Origin: Proteobacteria bacterium 005FR1
GTDB lineage: Bacteria; Pseudomonadota; Gammaproteobacteria; Pseudomonadales; Cellvibrionaceae
Assembly: GCA_026192395.1 (NCBI GenBank)
Contig: WACF01000001.1
Coordinates: forward strand, 428,977-492,976
DNA length: 64,000 bases
Reading direction: 5' to 3'
The position numbers and the translations under genes are program-made. Of this stretch, positions 53,919-63,310 are shown piece by piece (position 1 is the stretch's first letter; every line of letters begins with the position of its first letter). The notes below the pieces were generated by a model, which made no database searches, was not told the origin of the DNA, and worked only from the letters and a program-made list of their open reading frames with translations.

Positions 53919-56183
53919 ATGAGTGAATCCGGGCAGGCTTTCCGGGAAGTCGACCTCGACAATTGCGCCCGCGAGCCAATCCACATCCCCGGCAGTATTC
54001 AGCCCCACGGCTTTCTCCTGGCCTTGCACGAGCCAGAACTCGCCGTGCGCCACGCCAGCCAAAACTGCGGCAAATACCTCGACTTCGACGCGGATGCGCT
54101 GATTGGGCGTGGGCTCCGGGATTTTCTTCCTCAAAGTGCGGTGGACGCCTTGCAGGGCGCACTCGTGGCGTCCCGTCCGCAGGACGTGAATCCGATCAAG
54201 CTGAGGCTCAGCAAGGCAGGCCGGCCGATGGCGTTTGACGCCATTGCGCACCGCTCCCAGGATCTGCTGCTGTTGGAATTCGAACCGGTTCTCGAAGAAG
54301 GCGAAACGTCGTTTTCGACCATCTACCGAAGAATCAACGCGGCCATCGAGGAGATCGAGGAGGCGGATAACCTTTCCACTCTCTACCGAACGACCGCGGA
54401 GCGAGTAAAAGAGTTGTCCGGCTATCGGCGGGTGATGATCTACGCTTTCGACGCGGACTGGAATGGCAAGGTAGTAGCGGAAGCGCGTGACGCGGATCAG
54501 GAGCCTTTCCTCGGCCTGCAGTATCCTGCCTCGGATATCCCGGCCCAGGCGCGTGCGTTATACCGTCGGAACTGGCTGCGCATGATCCCCGATGTGGGTT
54601 ATGAACCCTCTGCCATTCTCCCCCCGCTGTCGTCCGGTGACGAACCACTCGACCTGAGTCAGTGCGCATTGCGAAGCGTCTCGCCCATGCATGTTCAGTA
54701 TTTGAAGAACATGGGCGTGGGTGCCTCCATGAGCGTATCGGTGATCAGGGAGGGTCAGCTGTGGGGGCTTATCGCACTGCACCATGACCGGGCCAGCTAT
54801 CTGCCCTACGAAGTACGCCAGGGCCTGGAGTTTATCGGCAAGGTCTTCTCGATTCAGCTGACTGCCAAGGAAAAGCTGGAAAATATCGATTACAAGCGTC
54901 ATCTCAAGTCCTTGCAACCCACTTTGCTGATGCAGATGCGGCAGGAATCGGCCTTCCTCGATGGCCTTTGCAGGCACCAGCCGAATTTTGTCGAACTTGC
55001 CGCCGGCTGCAGTGGCGGCGCGATCCTGCATCGCGGGGAACTCCGTTTGATCGGCGCGTGCCCTCAACCGGAGCAAATCCGGCAGTTGGCTTATTGGCTT
55101 CACGAGCGAGATTCGGAATCATCAGTCTACGTCACCGACTCACTACCGTCCGAATACGCCCAGGCGGCGGATTACAAAGAATGCGCGAGTGGGCTGATGG
55201 CTGTGACCATTCCCGAGCCAGAGCCCGCGCAGGTCATGTGGTTTAAACCCGAGGTTATGCAAACTGTCAACTGGGGAGGTGATCCGCGCAAGCCGGTTGA
55301 GTTCAGCCAGGATGGCGCGAAACTAAGCCCCCGGCGATCCTTCGCACTTTGGCGTGAGACCGTCCAGATGACGTCGCTGCCCTGGGCTCAGGAAGAAATC
55401 GAGGCAGGGCAAGAGCTGCGCCGCTCGATCATTGAAGTGGACCTGGAGCGCCAGATTCGCGCAACAATGGATAGCAACGCTGAGCTAGAGCAGTATGCGT
55501 CAGTGATTGCCCACGATTTGAAAGAGCCCTTGCGAGGTATCGGGTTTTTCGCGGATTTTCTTAAGGAAGATCTGGGCGATCAGGTCAGTAGCGAGGTGCG
55601 GGCGAATCTTGCCGAGATTCGGCAGCTCACGAAAAAGACGCAATCGCTGATCAGTGAACTTTACGAATACTCGAGAGTAGGGCAGGTGGAGTTGTCCTTT
55701 ACGGACGTGAACTTGCAGAGTGTGCTTGAGGATGTCGGTGCGAGACTCAAAGGGCGTTTTACTGAGGCAGGAGCCGAACTTGTCGTGCATGGCCCGCTAC
55801 CTACGGTCCGTTGCGACCATGTGCGGATCGCTGAGGTCTTCGCCAACCTGCTGAGCAACGCGGTCAAATACAATGACAGTCCTGACAAGCGGGTGGAAGT
55901 GGGTCTTCGCCACAAAACGAAAGCCGATCACGCAGGGGGTGCGCCGATCATCTACGTTCGCGACAATGGTATCGGGATTGCGCCCGAAGCACGCGAGCGG
56001 ATATTCAAGGTATTTCAGCGTTTGCACCAGGCCGACGCCTACAGCGGCGGAAGCGGCGTGGGTCTGGCGATAGTCAAGCGCATTATTGATCGACATGGCG
56101 GTCGCATCTGGGTGGAGTCCGAACCCGGCCACGGCGCGACCTTTCTTTTCACTCTGCAGCCCTCGGGGCACAGCGGGAGCTAA
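53919..56183 (+). CDS. Bacteriophytochrome histidine kinase (BphP)
   Basis: A 754-residue red/far-red photoreceptor from the ATG at 53919 (AGGAG 7 nt upstream). PAS domain: the bilin-binding Cys16 lies in DLDNCAREPIHIPGS, ahead of SIQPHGFLL. GAF domain has PASDIPAQARALYRRNWLRM and SPMHVQYLKNMGV (His near the bilin). A PHY domain (about 325-500) is followed by HisKA with IAHDLKEPLRG (His532) and an HATPase (NLLSNAVKY, DNGIGI, GVGLAIVKRI). Biliverdin must come from a heme oxygenase that is not in the window. The single-domain regulator gene follows after 2 bp. Confidence 0.94.
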   Translation: MSESGQAFREVDLDNCAREPIHIPGSIQPHGFLLALHEPELAVRHASQNCGKYLDFDADALIGRGLRDFLPQSAVDALQGALVASRPQDVNPIKLRLSKAGRPMAFDAIAHRSQDLLLLEFEPVLEEGETSFSTIYRRINAAIEEIEEADNLSTLYRTTAERVKELSGYRRVMIYAFDADWNGKVVAEARDADQEPFLGLQYPASDIPAQARALYRRNWLRMIPDVGYEPSAILPPLSSGDEPLDLSQCALRSVSPMHVQYLKNMGVGASMSVSVIREGQLWGLIALHHDRASYLPYEVRQGLEFIGKVFSIQLTAKEKLENIDYKRHLKSLQPTLLMQMRQESAFLDGLCRHQPNFVELAAGCSGGAILHRGELRLIGACPQPEQIRQLAYWLHERDSESSVYVTDSLPSEYAQAADYKECASGLMAVTIPEPEPAQVMWFKPEVMQTVNWGGDPRKPVEFSQDGAKLSPRRSFALWRETVQMTSLPWAQEEIEAGQELRRSIIEVDLERQIRATMDSNAELEQYASVIAHDLKEPLRGIGFFADFLKEDLGDQVSSEVRANLAEIRQLTKKTQSLISELYEYSRVGQVELSFTDVNLQSVLEDVGARLKGRFTEAGAELVVHGPLPTVRCDHVRIAEVFANLLSNAVKYNDSPDKRVEVGLRHKTKADHAGGAPIIYVRDNGIGIAPEARERIFKVFQRLHQADAYSGGSGVGLAIVKRIIDRHGGRIWVESEPGHGATFLFTLQPSGHSGS

Positions 56184-56185
56184 AC

Positions 56186-56569
56186 TTGCCGAATCCGCAG
56201 CAAAGGATCCTGATCATCGACGACAGCCCGTCGGATCGCAAGATCTACCGGCGATTTCTCGGCAGTGATGCGCACGGCGAGTTCGAAGTCGTCGAGGCGG
56301 CCACCGTCGGAGAGGGTATAGACAGGATCAGAAACGTGGAGCCCGATTGCATCCTTCTGGACTATCAACTTCCCGATCGCGATGGCATCAGTGCGCTCGA
56401 GGAGATTCGTGGCCTGAGCGCCGCGCCGGTCATCCTGATAACCGGCAAGCCCGAAGCGCTTCTGATCACGGAGGCCTACCGCCGAGGAGTCACGCGATAC
56501 ATCTCCAAAGATATGGTCTCTTCCCAGTCGCTGCTCGAAGCCGTGCACGACGCTATGAATCTTTCGTGA
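56186..56569 (+). CDS. Single-domain response regulator, likely partner of the phytochrome
   Basis: A 127-residue receiver domain. ILIIDDSPSDRK gives the acidic pocket, Asp59 in LLDYQLPDRDG is the phosphorylation site, and VILITGKPEAL and YISKDM hold the conserved Thr and Lys. It starts at a TTG at 56186 with GGGAG upstream, two bases after the phytochrome stop, as in other BphP-regulator operons. No output domain. Confidence 0.88.
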   Translation: MPNPQQRILIIDDSPSDRKIYRRFLGSDAHGEFEVVEAATVGEGIDRIRNVEPDCILLDYQLPDRDGISALEEIRGLSAAPVILITGKPEALLITEAYRRGVTRYISKDMVSSQSLLEAVHDAMNLS

Positions 56570-56604
56570 GGGCTCTGAGTTGAGCGTCGAAGTGGATAGT
56601 CCGG

Positions 56605-59600
56605 ATGTCTGAAGTTAAGTACATCGTCGGTGTCGGCTCATCTGCGGGCGGCCTTGAAGCCTTGCGCAGTCTGTTTGGGTCGATTGAAAAGACTGCGGGC
56701 ATGAGCTTTGTGGTAGTGCAACACCTTGCGCCCAGCCATAAAAGCCGTTTGACAGAGATTCTCGCGCACTCCACAGCGTTGAAAGTCCGCGAGGCGAAAA
56801 CCGGTGACCGGCCGGAGCCCAACGTCATCTATGTGACTCCACCGAATGCCGATATTCGGTTCGAGGAAGGTGCGCTGACATTGCGCGAGCCGCACGTAAA
56901 AGTGGGGCCGAAACCGTCGGTGGATGTGTTCTTTCGTTCGCTCGCCGAGCACGCCGGCACGGCCGCTATCGGAGTGATCCTCTCCGGCACCGGTTCCGAT
57001 GGCGCACAAGGCGTTCGGGCGATCAAAGCTGCCGGTGGAGTTACCTTTGCGCAAACCTCGGTGACCGCCAAATACGACGGCATGCCCATGGCCGCCCGTT
57101 ATACGGGTGCAGTGGATCTGGAGCTGAGTCCTGAAGAGATCGCCGCCGAACTGTTGCAGCTTGATGCTTCACCGCGGCAGACGAGAAGCGCTTATGACAG
57201 TTCGGAAGAGGATCATTTTCAGTCCATCTTTCGTATCCTGGCGCGGGAAAAGGGCGCCTGCTTTGCCAACTACAAAGTATCCACGCTGAGGAGAAGAATA
57301 GAGCGGCGGATGTTTGCTACCCGTTGCAAGTCCCTCGAGCAGTACGCGGACTACCTGCGTGACCATGCGCTGGAGTCCCAGGAACTGTTCCAGGATATTC
57401 TCATTTCGGTGACCTCTTTCTTCAGAGACCCGGAAGCTTTCAAGTGTCTGGAGCAGCACCTGGAAGAGAAGATTCGTGCAAAGCAAAGCGGTGAGAGTTT
57501 CCGCTGCTGGATCATCGGCTGTGCGACGGGGGAGGAGGCGTATTCCATTGCCATTCTTCTGAACGAAGTGATGGAACGGGTGAACAATCCGTTGAACCTG
57601 CAGCTGTTCGCGACGGATCTGGACGAAACAGCTCTCAATTTCGCCCGTGCTGGCTGCTATTCACGTGGCAGTTTCGAACGTTTTCCCCAAGACCTCCAGG
57701 ACAAGTACTTTATTCCGGCCGAGGATCATCTGCAGGTCCGCCCGTCGTTGCGTGATCATATCGTATTCGCAAAACATAACGTTGCCGAGGATCCACCGTT
57801 TCTCAGCACGGACCTGGTGACCTGTCGCAATGTGCTCATTTACTTCAATTCCGAACTGCAGCGTACCGTGTTCCAGGCCATCAGCTACTCCCTTGAGCGT
57901 GGGGGCGTTCTTTTTCTTGGTCGCTCAGAGTCTGTGCCTGCCGCACTCGGTGAGTTGTTCGCGGTGAGCGATAAAGAAGCGAAGATCTTCGTTTCACAGA
58001 AGGCCAAAGGTACAGGACCCCTGCCCAGACCATCGGCACTGCGCTCTGAGCCCAGGCCAGCCGCTAGCTCCGCAAAAGGTCCGGGGCCGCAGCCGTCGGA
58101 GCTCGACATGTTCCATTCAATGGTGGCCGGCTTCGCTCCCGACTCGGTCGTCGTCGATCGGGATCATGTGGTCAAGCATATCTACGGCCGGGCGAGGGAC
58201 GTTTTGCGCTTTCCCGACGGAGCCTTGACTTACGAGGTCACCAAGCTGCTGCCTGGTGACATGAGTCTGGAGCTGTCGTCACTACTCTACTGCGCGGATC
58301 GCGACCACTGCGCGGCTCGAGGCCGGCATCATGAGTGGCAGCACGACGGGGAAAGGTCCCGTTTGCAGATGGTGGTGGTTCCGCTTAAGAACAACGGGGG
58401 AGCGGCGCGTCATCTGGTTGCCTTTCAAATAACCGAGATTCCGCTCAAAGCGGGTGACGCGACCGAGGATCAGCAGACGACCCAGACCAGCGAGCGCATA
58501 GAAGAACTGGAAGCGGAGCTGGAATCCACACGCGGGCTGCTGCAATCGGTGCTCGAGCAACACGAAACCAGCGATGAAGAAATGCAATCGCTGAATGAAG
58601 AGTTGCAATCGGCCAACGAGGAATTGCAATCGTCAAACGAAGAGTTGGAAACCACCAATGAGGAGCTGCAGTCCACCAACGAAGAGCTCACCACGCTCAA
58701 TCAAGAGCTCAACGTGAAATCGGCGGAGTTGCAGTTGTTATTCAGTCGCCACCAGGCGATCCAGAACGCCATTGTCTATCCGCTGTTGATTGTAGACAGT
58801 CGAATGAACATTCTTGATTTCAATCCCGCCGCCCGATTCTTGCTGCGGGTGCAGAAATCCGATATTGGCGCTCATCTAAAGACGGTGCCGACCCGTGTGG
58901 ATCTCAAAGAGCTCACCGTGGCAGTCGGTCAGGCTCTCGCCGAACAGCAGGACAGGCGCTTCCAGTTCAGCAGCAAAGAGCGTTCTTTCGAGGTGCAGGT
59001 CCAACTATTTCACGGCAATGACAGCGATATCGAGGGCGCGGTGATCAGCTTTGTGGATAACACTGAGATCAGTATGGCCCTGGAGGAGACCCGAACCATC
59101 AAGACGCGGCTGTCCAGCATTATCGACAATACGCCCGCGATGATTACCATGAAAGATTTGTCCGGCGTGTATGTTTTTGCCAACAACCGGTTTTGCGAAG
59201 TCACGCAAACCGATGCGGATGACGTCGTGGGTAGCGACGACGAGGACTTGTTCGGTGGAGACGCCGCCAAGGCGATTCGCGATAAGGACTTTGAAGTGCT
59301 GAAATACAACGTTCCGCTGCAGTTCGAAGAGCGGTACACGATCAATGGAGAGCCGAGGTTCTGGACTTCATCAAAATTCGTGCTTGTCGACGCTAAAAAC
59401 CGTCCTTATTCGGTTTGCACCATCTCACTGGACATTACCGAGAGGCTCAACGATCAGCAGGTCATCCTGTCGCAACAGGAGGAGCTCTCGAAACACGGGC
59501 GATACTCAGCGCTCGGCGAAATTGCCGCGGGCATCTCTCACGAAATCAATACGCCCCTGAATGTGATCACCGCAAACACCGACATTCTGAGGTACGCGGT

Positions 59601-60177
59601 GAAAAACGCAAGCCTCACCGACGAGCTGGTGGTCAAATCGGCTGCTGATATCGAAAAAATGGCCAAAGGGATTTCCGGCATCGTGCTCGGCCTGAAAGCC
59701 GTGGCTGGAATCGACCCAGAGAATTTCGAAAACGTGCCGGTTCAGAGAATCGTGCGCGATGCGGTCAAGATTTGCGGTTTCCGGCTGCAGCGGTCCGGGG
59801 TTCATCTCGAAGTGGATTTGCCTGCGGATGATGTTACCGTCTGTTGCTACCCCATCCAGATCATGCAGGTACTGATCAACTTGATCAACAATGCCCTCGA
59901 GGCCATTGCGGGCATGGACGAACGCTGGATCCGGGTCTCTCTGTCGGACGGCAAGGAGACAGTACAGATTCTGGTCACTGACAGTGGGGCAGGAATAGAC
60001 CCGGCGATGGCAGAGAAAATCATGACTCCCTTCTACAGCACCAAAAAGGGCAAAGGTACCGGGATCGGACTTTCCCTTTCGCGATCCATTGCCCGTCGCC
60101 ACAAGGGCGACCTTTGGGTGGACCACCGTTCCGACAACACGGTATTTTGTCTGGAAGTATCAAAGACCAATGAGTAG
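56605..60177 (+). CDS. CheB-CheR-PAS-histidine kinase hybrid protein
   Basis: A 1190-residue multidomain protein. CheB methylesterase (1-185): GVGSSAGGLEAL (Ser13), VVQHLAPSH and GTGSDGAQGV. CheR methyltransferase (about 205-460): ISVTSFFRDPEAF and GCATGEEAYSIAI. A long coiled coil with repeated SNEELETTNEELQSTNEEL (about 650-710). PAS domains (about 715-830 and 840-955), then HisKA GISHEINTPLNVI (His979) and HATPase LINNALEAI, KKGKGTGIGLSLS. Such proteins usually modify signalling outside flagellar chemotaxis. It follows the response regulator by 35 bp. Confidence 0.92.
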   Translation: MSEVKYIVGVGSSAGGLEALRSLFGSIEKTAGMSFVVVQHLAPSHKSRLTEILAHSTALKVREAKTGDRPEPNVIYVTPPNADIRFEEGALTLREPHVKVGPKPSVDVFFRSLAEHAGTAAIGVILSGTGSDGAQGVRAIKAAGGVTFAQTSVTAKYDGMPMAARYTGAVDLELSPEEIAAELLQLDASPRQTRSAYDSSEEDHFQSIFRILAREKGACFANYKVSTLRRRIERRMFATRCKSLEQYADYLRDHALESQELFQDILISVTSFFRDPEAFKCLEQHLEEKIRAKQSGESFRCWIIGCATGEEAYSIAILLNEVMERVNNPLNLQLFATDLDETALNFARAGCYSRGSFERFPQDLQDKYFIPAEDHLQVRPSLRDHIVFAKHNVAEDPPFLSTDLVTCRNVLIYFNSELQRTVFQAISYSLERGGVLFLGRSESVPAALGELFAVSDKEAKIFVSQKAKGTGPLPRPSALRSEPRPAASSAKGPGPQPSELDMFHSMVAGFAPDSVVVDRDHVVKHIYGRARDVLRFPDGALTYEVTKLLPGDMSLELSSLLYCADRDHCAARGRHHEWQHDGERSRLQMVVVPLKNNGGAARHLVAFQITEIPLKAGDATEDQQTTQTSERIEELEAELESTRGLLQSVLEQHETSDEEMQSLNEELQSANEELQSSNEELETTNEELQSTNEELTTLNQELNVKSAELQLLFSRHQAIQNAIVYPLLIVDSRMNILDFNPAARFLLRVQKSDIGAHLKTVPTRVDLKELTVAVGQALAEQQDRRFQFSSKERSFEVQVQLFHGNDSDIEGAVISFVDNTEISMALEETRTIKTRLSSIIDNTPAMITMKDLSGVYVFANNRFCEVTQTDADDVVGSDDEDLFGGDAAKAIRDKDFEVLKYNVPLQFEERYTINGEPRFWTSSKFVLVDAKNRPYSVCTISLDITERLNDQQVILSQQEELSKHGRYSALGEIAAGISHEINTPLNVITANTDILRYAVKNASLTDELVVKSAADIEKMAKGISGIVLGLKAVAGIDPENFENVPVQRIVRDAVKICGFRLQRSGVHLEVDLPADDVTVCCYPIQIMQVLINLINNALEAIAGMDERWIRVSLSDGKETVQILVTDSGAGIDPAMAEKIMTPFYSTKKGKGTGIGLSLSRSIARRHKGDLWVDHRSDNTVFCLEVSKTNE

Positions 60178-60568
60178 TAAAAAAGGCCCCATGGATAGAA
60201 AACTTGCAGTTATCCTGGTGGAGGACGATTCGGCGCTTCTCTCCGTTTGGACCCAACTTTTCGAAATGCTGGGACATAGTATCTCCGGTTTTCAGACCGG
60301 CGCTCAGCTGCTCGCCCGGCGCGAGCTGGTGGACGAGCACGACCTGGTAATTACCGATTATTATCTCCCCGACCTCAACGGCGTTGACCTGATCAAGGAC
60401 CTTCGGATAACTCATCCGCAAGTGCCCGCCATCGTGCTGACCGGGTCGCGCGAAACGTTTATCAGGGAAGCGGCGGAAAAGATTCCCGCCTGCCACATTC
60501 TCTACAAACCTCTGAACATCGGCGATATCGAATGCAAAATCGCGGAAATCCTGCAATTGCGAAATTAG
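60170..60568 (+). CDS. Response regulator with receiver domain
   Basis: A 132-residue receiver: VILVEDDSALL acidic pocket, Asp63 in ITDYYLPDLNG, IVLTGSRETF and the lysine in ILYKPLNIG. The ATG at 60170 overlaps the end of the hybrid kinase by 8 nt; an ATG at 60191 is an alternative. Its stop TAG shares a base with the GTG of the next gene, so the three are probably co-translated. It likely receives phosphate from the CheB-CheR-PAS kinase. Confidence 0.87.
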   Translation: MSSKKGPMDRKLAVILVEDDSALLSVWTQLFEMLGHSISGFQTGAQLLARRELVDEHDLVITDYYLPDLNGVDLIKDLRITHPQVPAIVLTGSRETFIREAAEKIPACHILYKPLNIGDIECKIAEILQLRN

Positions 60569-61218
60569 TGCGGATCAAGGCCCGCATTCTGTGCGGTCTT
60601 ATGATTGTCGCGGCCAGCTGGGCCGAGGCGGACGATCGCCTGGCGATCGGCGCTTTTTCTTCGGGCGACCTTGGCGGTTGGGAAGGCGAGACTTTCGACG
60701 GTGAAACGCAGTACGACATCGCCCAGGAAGACGGCAAGCGCGTTCTTCGGGCTGTCAGCAATGACAGCGCTTCGGGGCTGGTGAAGCGACAAAGGATCGA
60801 CTTGTTGAGCCATCCCTATCTGAACTGGGAGTGGAAAGTCGACAGACGCTTGCCACCGCGTCGCGAAGCGACCGAGGCGGGGGATGATTATCCCGCGCGT
60901 ATATACCTGATCGTCAGTGGCGGCTGGCAGTTCTGGAAGACCCGCGCGGTGAATTACGTCTGGGCACACAATGCAGAGAAAGGAAGCAGCTGGCCCAACG
61001 CCTTCGCCGGCGACAGTGTGACCATGCTCGCTATCCGCAACCGTGAAGATACTGTAGGAGTGTGGCACAGGGAAAAGCGCAACGTGCTTGAAGATCTTCG
61101 CCGGATCATTGGTCCGGATGTGCGCTATGTGGACGCGGTCGCGCTGATGACCGACACCGATAACACGGACAGCAGCGCGCTGAGCTATTACGGGGATATT
61201 GTTTTCACCAGCGAATGA
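60568..61218 (+). CDS. DUF3047 family exported protein
   Basis: A 216-residue protein starting at the GTG at 60568, which overlaps the previous stop by one base; an ATG at 60532 would overlap more. A signal peptide (about residues 1-20, ending SWAEA) is followed by the DUF3047 core: LNWEWKVDRRLPP, DDYPARIYLIVSGG, AVNYVWA and VDAVALMTDTDNT. The fold resembles a jelly-roll carbohydrate-binding domain, but function is unknown. Its place at the end of a two-component operon suggests it is an envelope output or sensor; that is inferred. Confidence 0.8.
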   Translation: MRIKARILCGLMIVAASWAEADDRLAIGAFSSGDLGGWEGETFDGETQYDIAQEDGKRVLRAVSNDSASGLVKRQRIDLLSHPYLNWEWKVDRRLPPRREATEAGDDYPARIYLIVSGGWQFWKTRAVNYVWAHNAEKGSSWPNAFAGDSVTMLAIRNREDTVGVWHREKRNVLEDLRRIIGPDVRYVDAVALMTDTDNTDSSALSYYGDIVFTSE

Positions 61219-61227
61219 GCAATTTGC

Positions 61228-61941
61228 TCACTCGAAAATCTCGGCGAGAAAGTTTTCGATCGCCTGCCAAGCGCGGCGGTTGGCCGTGGGATTGAACACC
61301 GTGCCCGCGCCGGCGTTGTTGGCTTTTGGATTGGTGAAAGAGTGATAGGTGAGGCCGTAGGCGTGGACCTGCCAGTCAACCCCGGCGTCGGTCAGCTCCG
61401 CAGCCAGTGCTGTCATGTCTTCAGGGGGTACCATCGGATCTTCATAGCCGTGCAGGGCCAACACTTTGGCTTTGATGAGCTCATTGGGCAGGGACTCGGG
61501 CGGTGGCTTCAGAAGCCCGTGGACGCTCACCACGCCCTTTGCCGGGCTGCCGCTGCGGGCGAGATCGAGCACGCACATCCCGCCGAAGCAGAAGCCAACC
61601 GCAGCGATTTTTTCCGCGTCCACCACATCGAAGGACTGAGCCGCGCGAAAAGCGGCAACGATGCGCTGCCGCAATAAGCCCCGGTTCTCGACGAAGGGCG
61701 CCATCAGGACCCGGTTTTCCTCCAAGCTGCCGCCGCGCTTGCCCTTGCCATACATATCGATTGCGAAGGCGTTGTAGCCGAGATTCGCAAGGGCATTTGC
61801 TTTTTCCTTTTCGAAGTCGCCCAGTCCACCCCAGGCATGGGAGATCAAAACGGTGGGGCGCGCTTTGCCGTCTTCATGGCTAACCAGATAGCCTTCCAGT
61901 ACTTCCGAGCCATCCTGATAATCAACGAACGCCTGCTTCAT
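61228..61941 (-). CDS. Dienelactone hydrolase family alpha/beta hydrolase
   Basis: A 237-residue enzyme from the ATG at 61941 (AGGAGA upstream). The nucleophile is a Cys in AVGFCFGGMCVLDLA (G-x-C-x-G-G), typical of dienelactone hydrolases; the Asp is in LHGYEDPMVPP and the His in LTYHSFTNP. It hydrolyses lactones or esters; the substrate is unknown. It lies 37 bp after the NUDIX gene and is convergent with the DUF3047 gene. Confidence 0.88.
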   Translation of the reverse strand: MKQAFVDYQDGSEVLEGYLVSHEDGKARPTVLISHAWGGLGDFEKEKANALANLGYNAFAIDMYGKGKRGGSLEENRVLMAPFVENRGLLRQRIVAAFRAAQSFDVVDAEKIAAVGFCFGGMCVLDLARSGSPAKGVVSVHGLLKPPPESLPNELIKAKVLALHGYEDPMVPPEDMTALAAELTDAGVDWQVHAYGLTYHSFTNPKANNAGAGTVFNPTANRRAWQAIENFLAEIFE

Positions 61942-61978
61942 GGAGGTTCTCCTGGAGTTGGATTCAAGAAGTCGTACT

Positions 61979-62656
61979 TCAGAATTTGTATTGCCAGTGC
62001 TTGCCTTCAATCACAATGCGATGATGCCGCCCGGGCACAGTCGGATCCGCAGTGGCATAGCCTGCATCATCATCATAGAGGATGATCTGCCCTGACGAAG
62101 TCTTCACGATTTTTGGATTGAATCGCTGGACATCGCTCTCCTGAAAACCGCAAAGCGCTTCCGCGCAATCCTGATACCGAGCCAGCAGGGTCAGGCAGAC
62201 GAAGGTAGGCGGCATCATGATGATTTCACCGCAGCCTTGCGCCTGTAGTGCGGCCTTCGGCGTCAGCCAGGCGAAATCGACGATTTCACTACCATCCACC
62301 ACCACGTCCACCGCTTCCTGGATATGTGCGACGAAGAACCAGGTGGCGAAACGGCGTTTCTGCCCTGCAGGGGTGGTCCAGTGGGCAAAGGCAGTCAGAT
62401 GCTCGCGCCTCAAGGTTATGCCGGTTTCTTCCAAAGTCTCGCGAATCGCTGCATTCTGCGCAGCCAGGAATTCGGCGTCCTGATCGGCCGTATTGTGATT
62501 CGGATAGTCCAGCGCGTCTACGCGCCCCCCGGGGAATACCCAGGCACCGCCGCCGGTAACGAGATTGTTGTTGCGGCGCACCAGAAGCGCCTCGATGCCA
62601 TGCTGTGGCGAATCGCGCAGCAACATGACGGTAGATGATGGGCTGGGAACAGACAC
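61979..62656 (-). CDS. NUDIX hydrolase
   Basis: A 225-residue protein, starting at a GTG at 62656 with AGGA 6 nt upstream. The NUDIX box is split by an insert: GAWVFPGGRVDALD at the front and AAIRETLEETGITL at the catalytic end, with 12 extra residues between, as in NUDT7/19-like members that act on CoA derivatives. Its exact nucleotide substrate is unknown. It leads the pair with the dienelactone hydrolase gene. Confidence 0.85.
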   Translation of the reverse strand: MSVPSPSSTVMLLRDSPQHGIEALLVRRNNNLVTGGGAWVFPGGRVDALDYPNHNTADQDAEFLAAQNAAIRETLEETGITLRREHLTAFAHWTTPAGQKRRFATWFFVAHIQEAVDVVVDGSEIVDFAWLTPKAALQAQGCGEIIMMPPTFVCLTLLARYQDCAEALCGFQESDVQRFNPKIVKTSSGQIILYDDDAGYATADPTVPGRHHRIVIEGKHWQYKF

Positions 62657-62772
62657 GGCTTTCCTGCTACTGATGATTTATTGGAATAAGATTTCAACAA
62701 AACATAGCCGCCGCCGGCGGCCATCTCTGGTATGAGACAGCGCCGGGGCGAAAAGATCGATAATAGCGAGAG

Positions 62773-62790
62773 CCTCGACGGACGTCGAGG
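62773..62790. other. Perfect hairpin near the end of the cysI-DUF934 operon
   Basis: CCTCGACGgaCGTCGAGG, an 8-bp perfect stem 14 bp beyond the DUF934 stop. There is no T-run on either side, so it is not a standard terminator. Confidence 0.4.
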
Positions 62791-62803
62791 TTAAAAGGGC
62801 GGG

Positions 62804-63310
62804 TTAGCTGGTCAGGGCACGACGACGAAACAGAGGGAGAGGTTCATCCACTGCGCCCTGATAGTATTCAGAGAAATCCCCGAGGGATGCCAGCGCGGCT
62901 TGCGGGTCATATTTCTCGTTGAGGCTGAAGGCATTAAATCCGCAGCGACGCAGATAGCAAAGCTGATCGCGCAGGAAGTTGCCAACTGCACGCAACTCAC
63001 CGCTGAATCCATGGCGTTCGCGCAGCAGACGGCCAGCGGAAAAGCCGCGACCATCGGTGAACACGGGGAAATTGACTGCAATCAGTGGCAGTTGCGCGAC
63101 ATCGTCGTGCAGCTGTGCGGTATCTTCCTCACCATTCAGCCAGACTCCGACTTTCGGCAGATGCTTGCTCAGCTCCGCTTTGTTCTCCAGCCACAGGGCG
63201 AGGGGAACGATCACTTTTCCAACCGGGAGTGCGTCTACGGTGCCGTGATCGGCGTCAACAAACTGCCAGTCGTCAGTGACAACGGCGCCGTCTTTAATCA
63301 GCTTTCGCAT
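62804..63310 (-). CDS. DUF934 family protein, partner of sulfite reductase
   Basis: A 168-residue protein starting at an ATG at 63310 (MRKLIKDGAVV). It has the DUF934 pattern: WLENKAELSKHL, LPLIAVNFPVFTDGRGFS, ARLLRERHGFSGELRAVG, and DQLCYLRRCGFNAF. These proteins are nearly always encoded next to cysI in bacteria that lack CysJ, which points to a role in electron supply to sulfite reductase. Its start overlaps the end of cysI by 17 nt. Confidence 0.85.
   Translation of the reverse strand: MRKLIKDGAVVTDDWQFVDADHGTVDALPVGKVIVPLALWLENKAELSKHLPKVGVWLNGEEDTAQLHDDVAQLPLIAVNFPVFTDGRGFSAGRLLRERHGFSGELRAVGNFLRDQLCYLRRCGFNAFSLNEKYDPQAALASLGDFSEYYQGAVDEPLPLFRRRALTS

Noticed and set aside
56605-60177. 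A flagellar chemotaxis operon
   Set aside because: The CheB and CheR domains are fused to a PAS kinase, and no mcp, cheA, cheW or flagellar gene is nearby.
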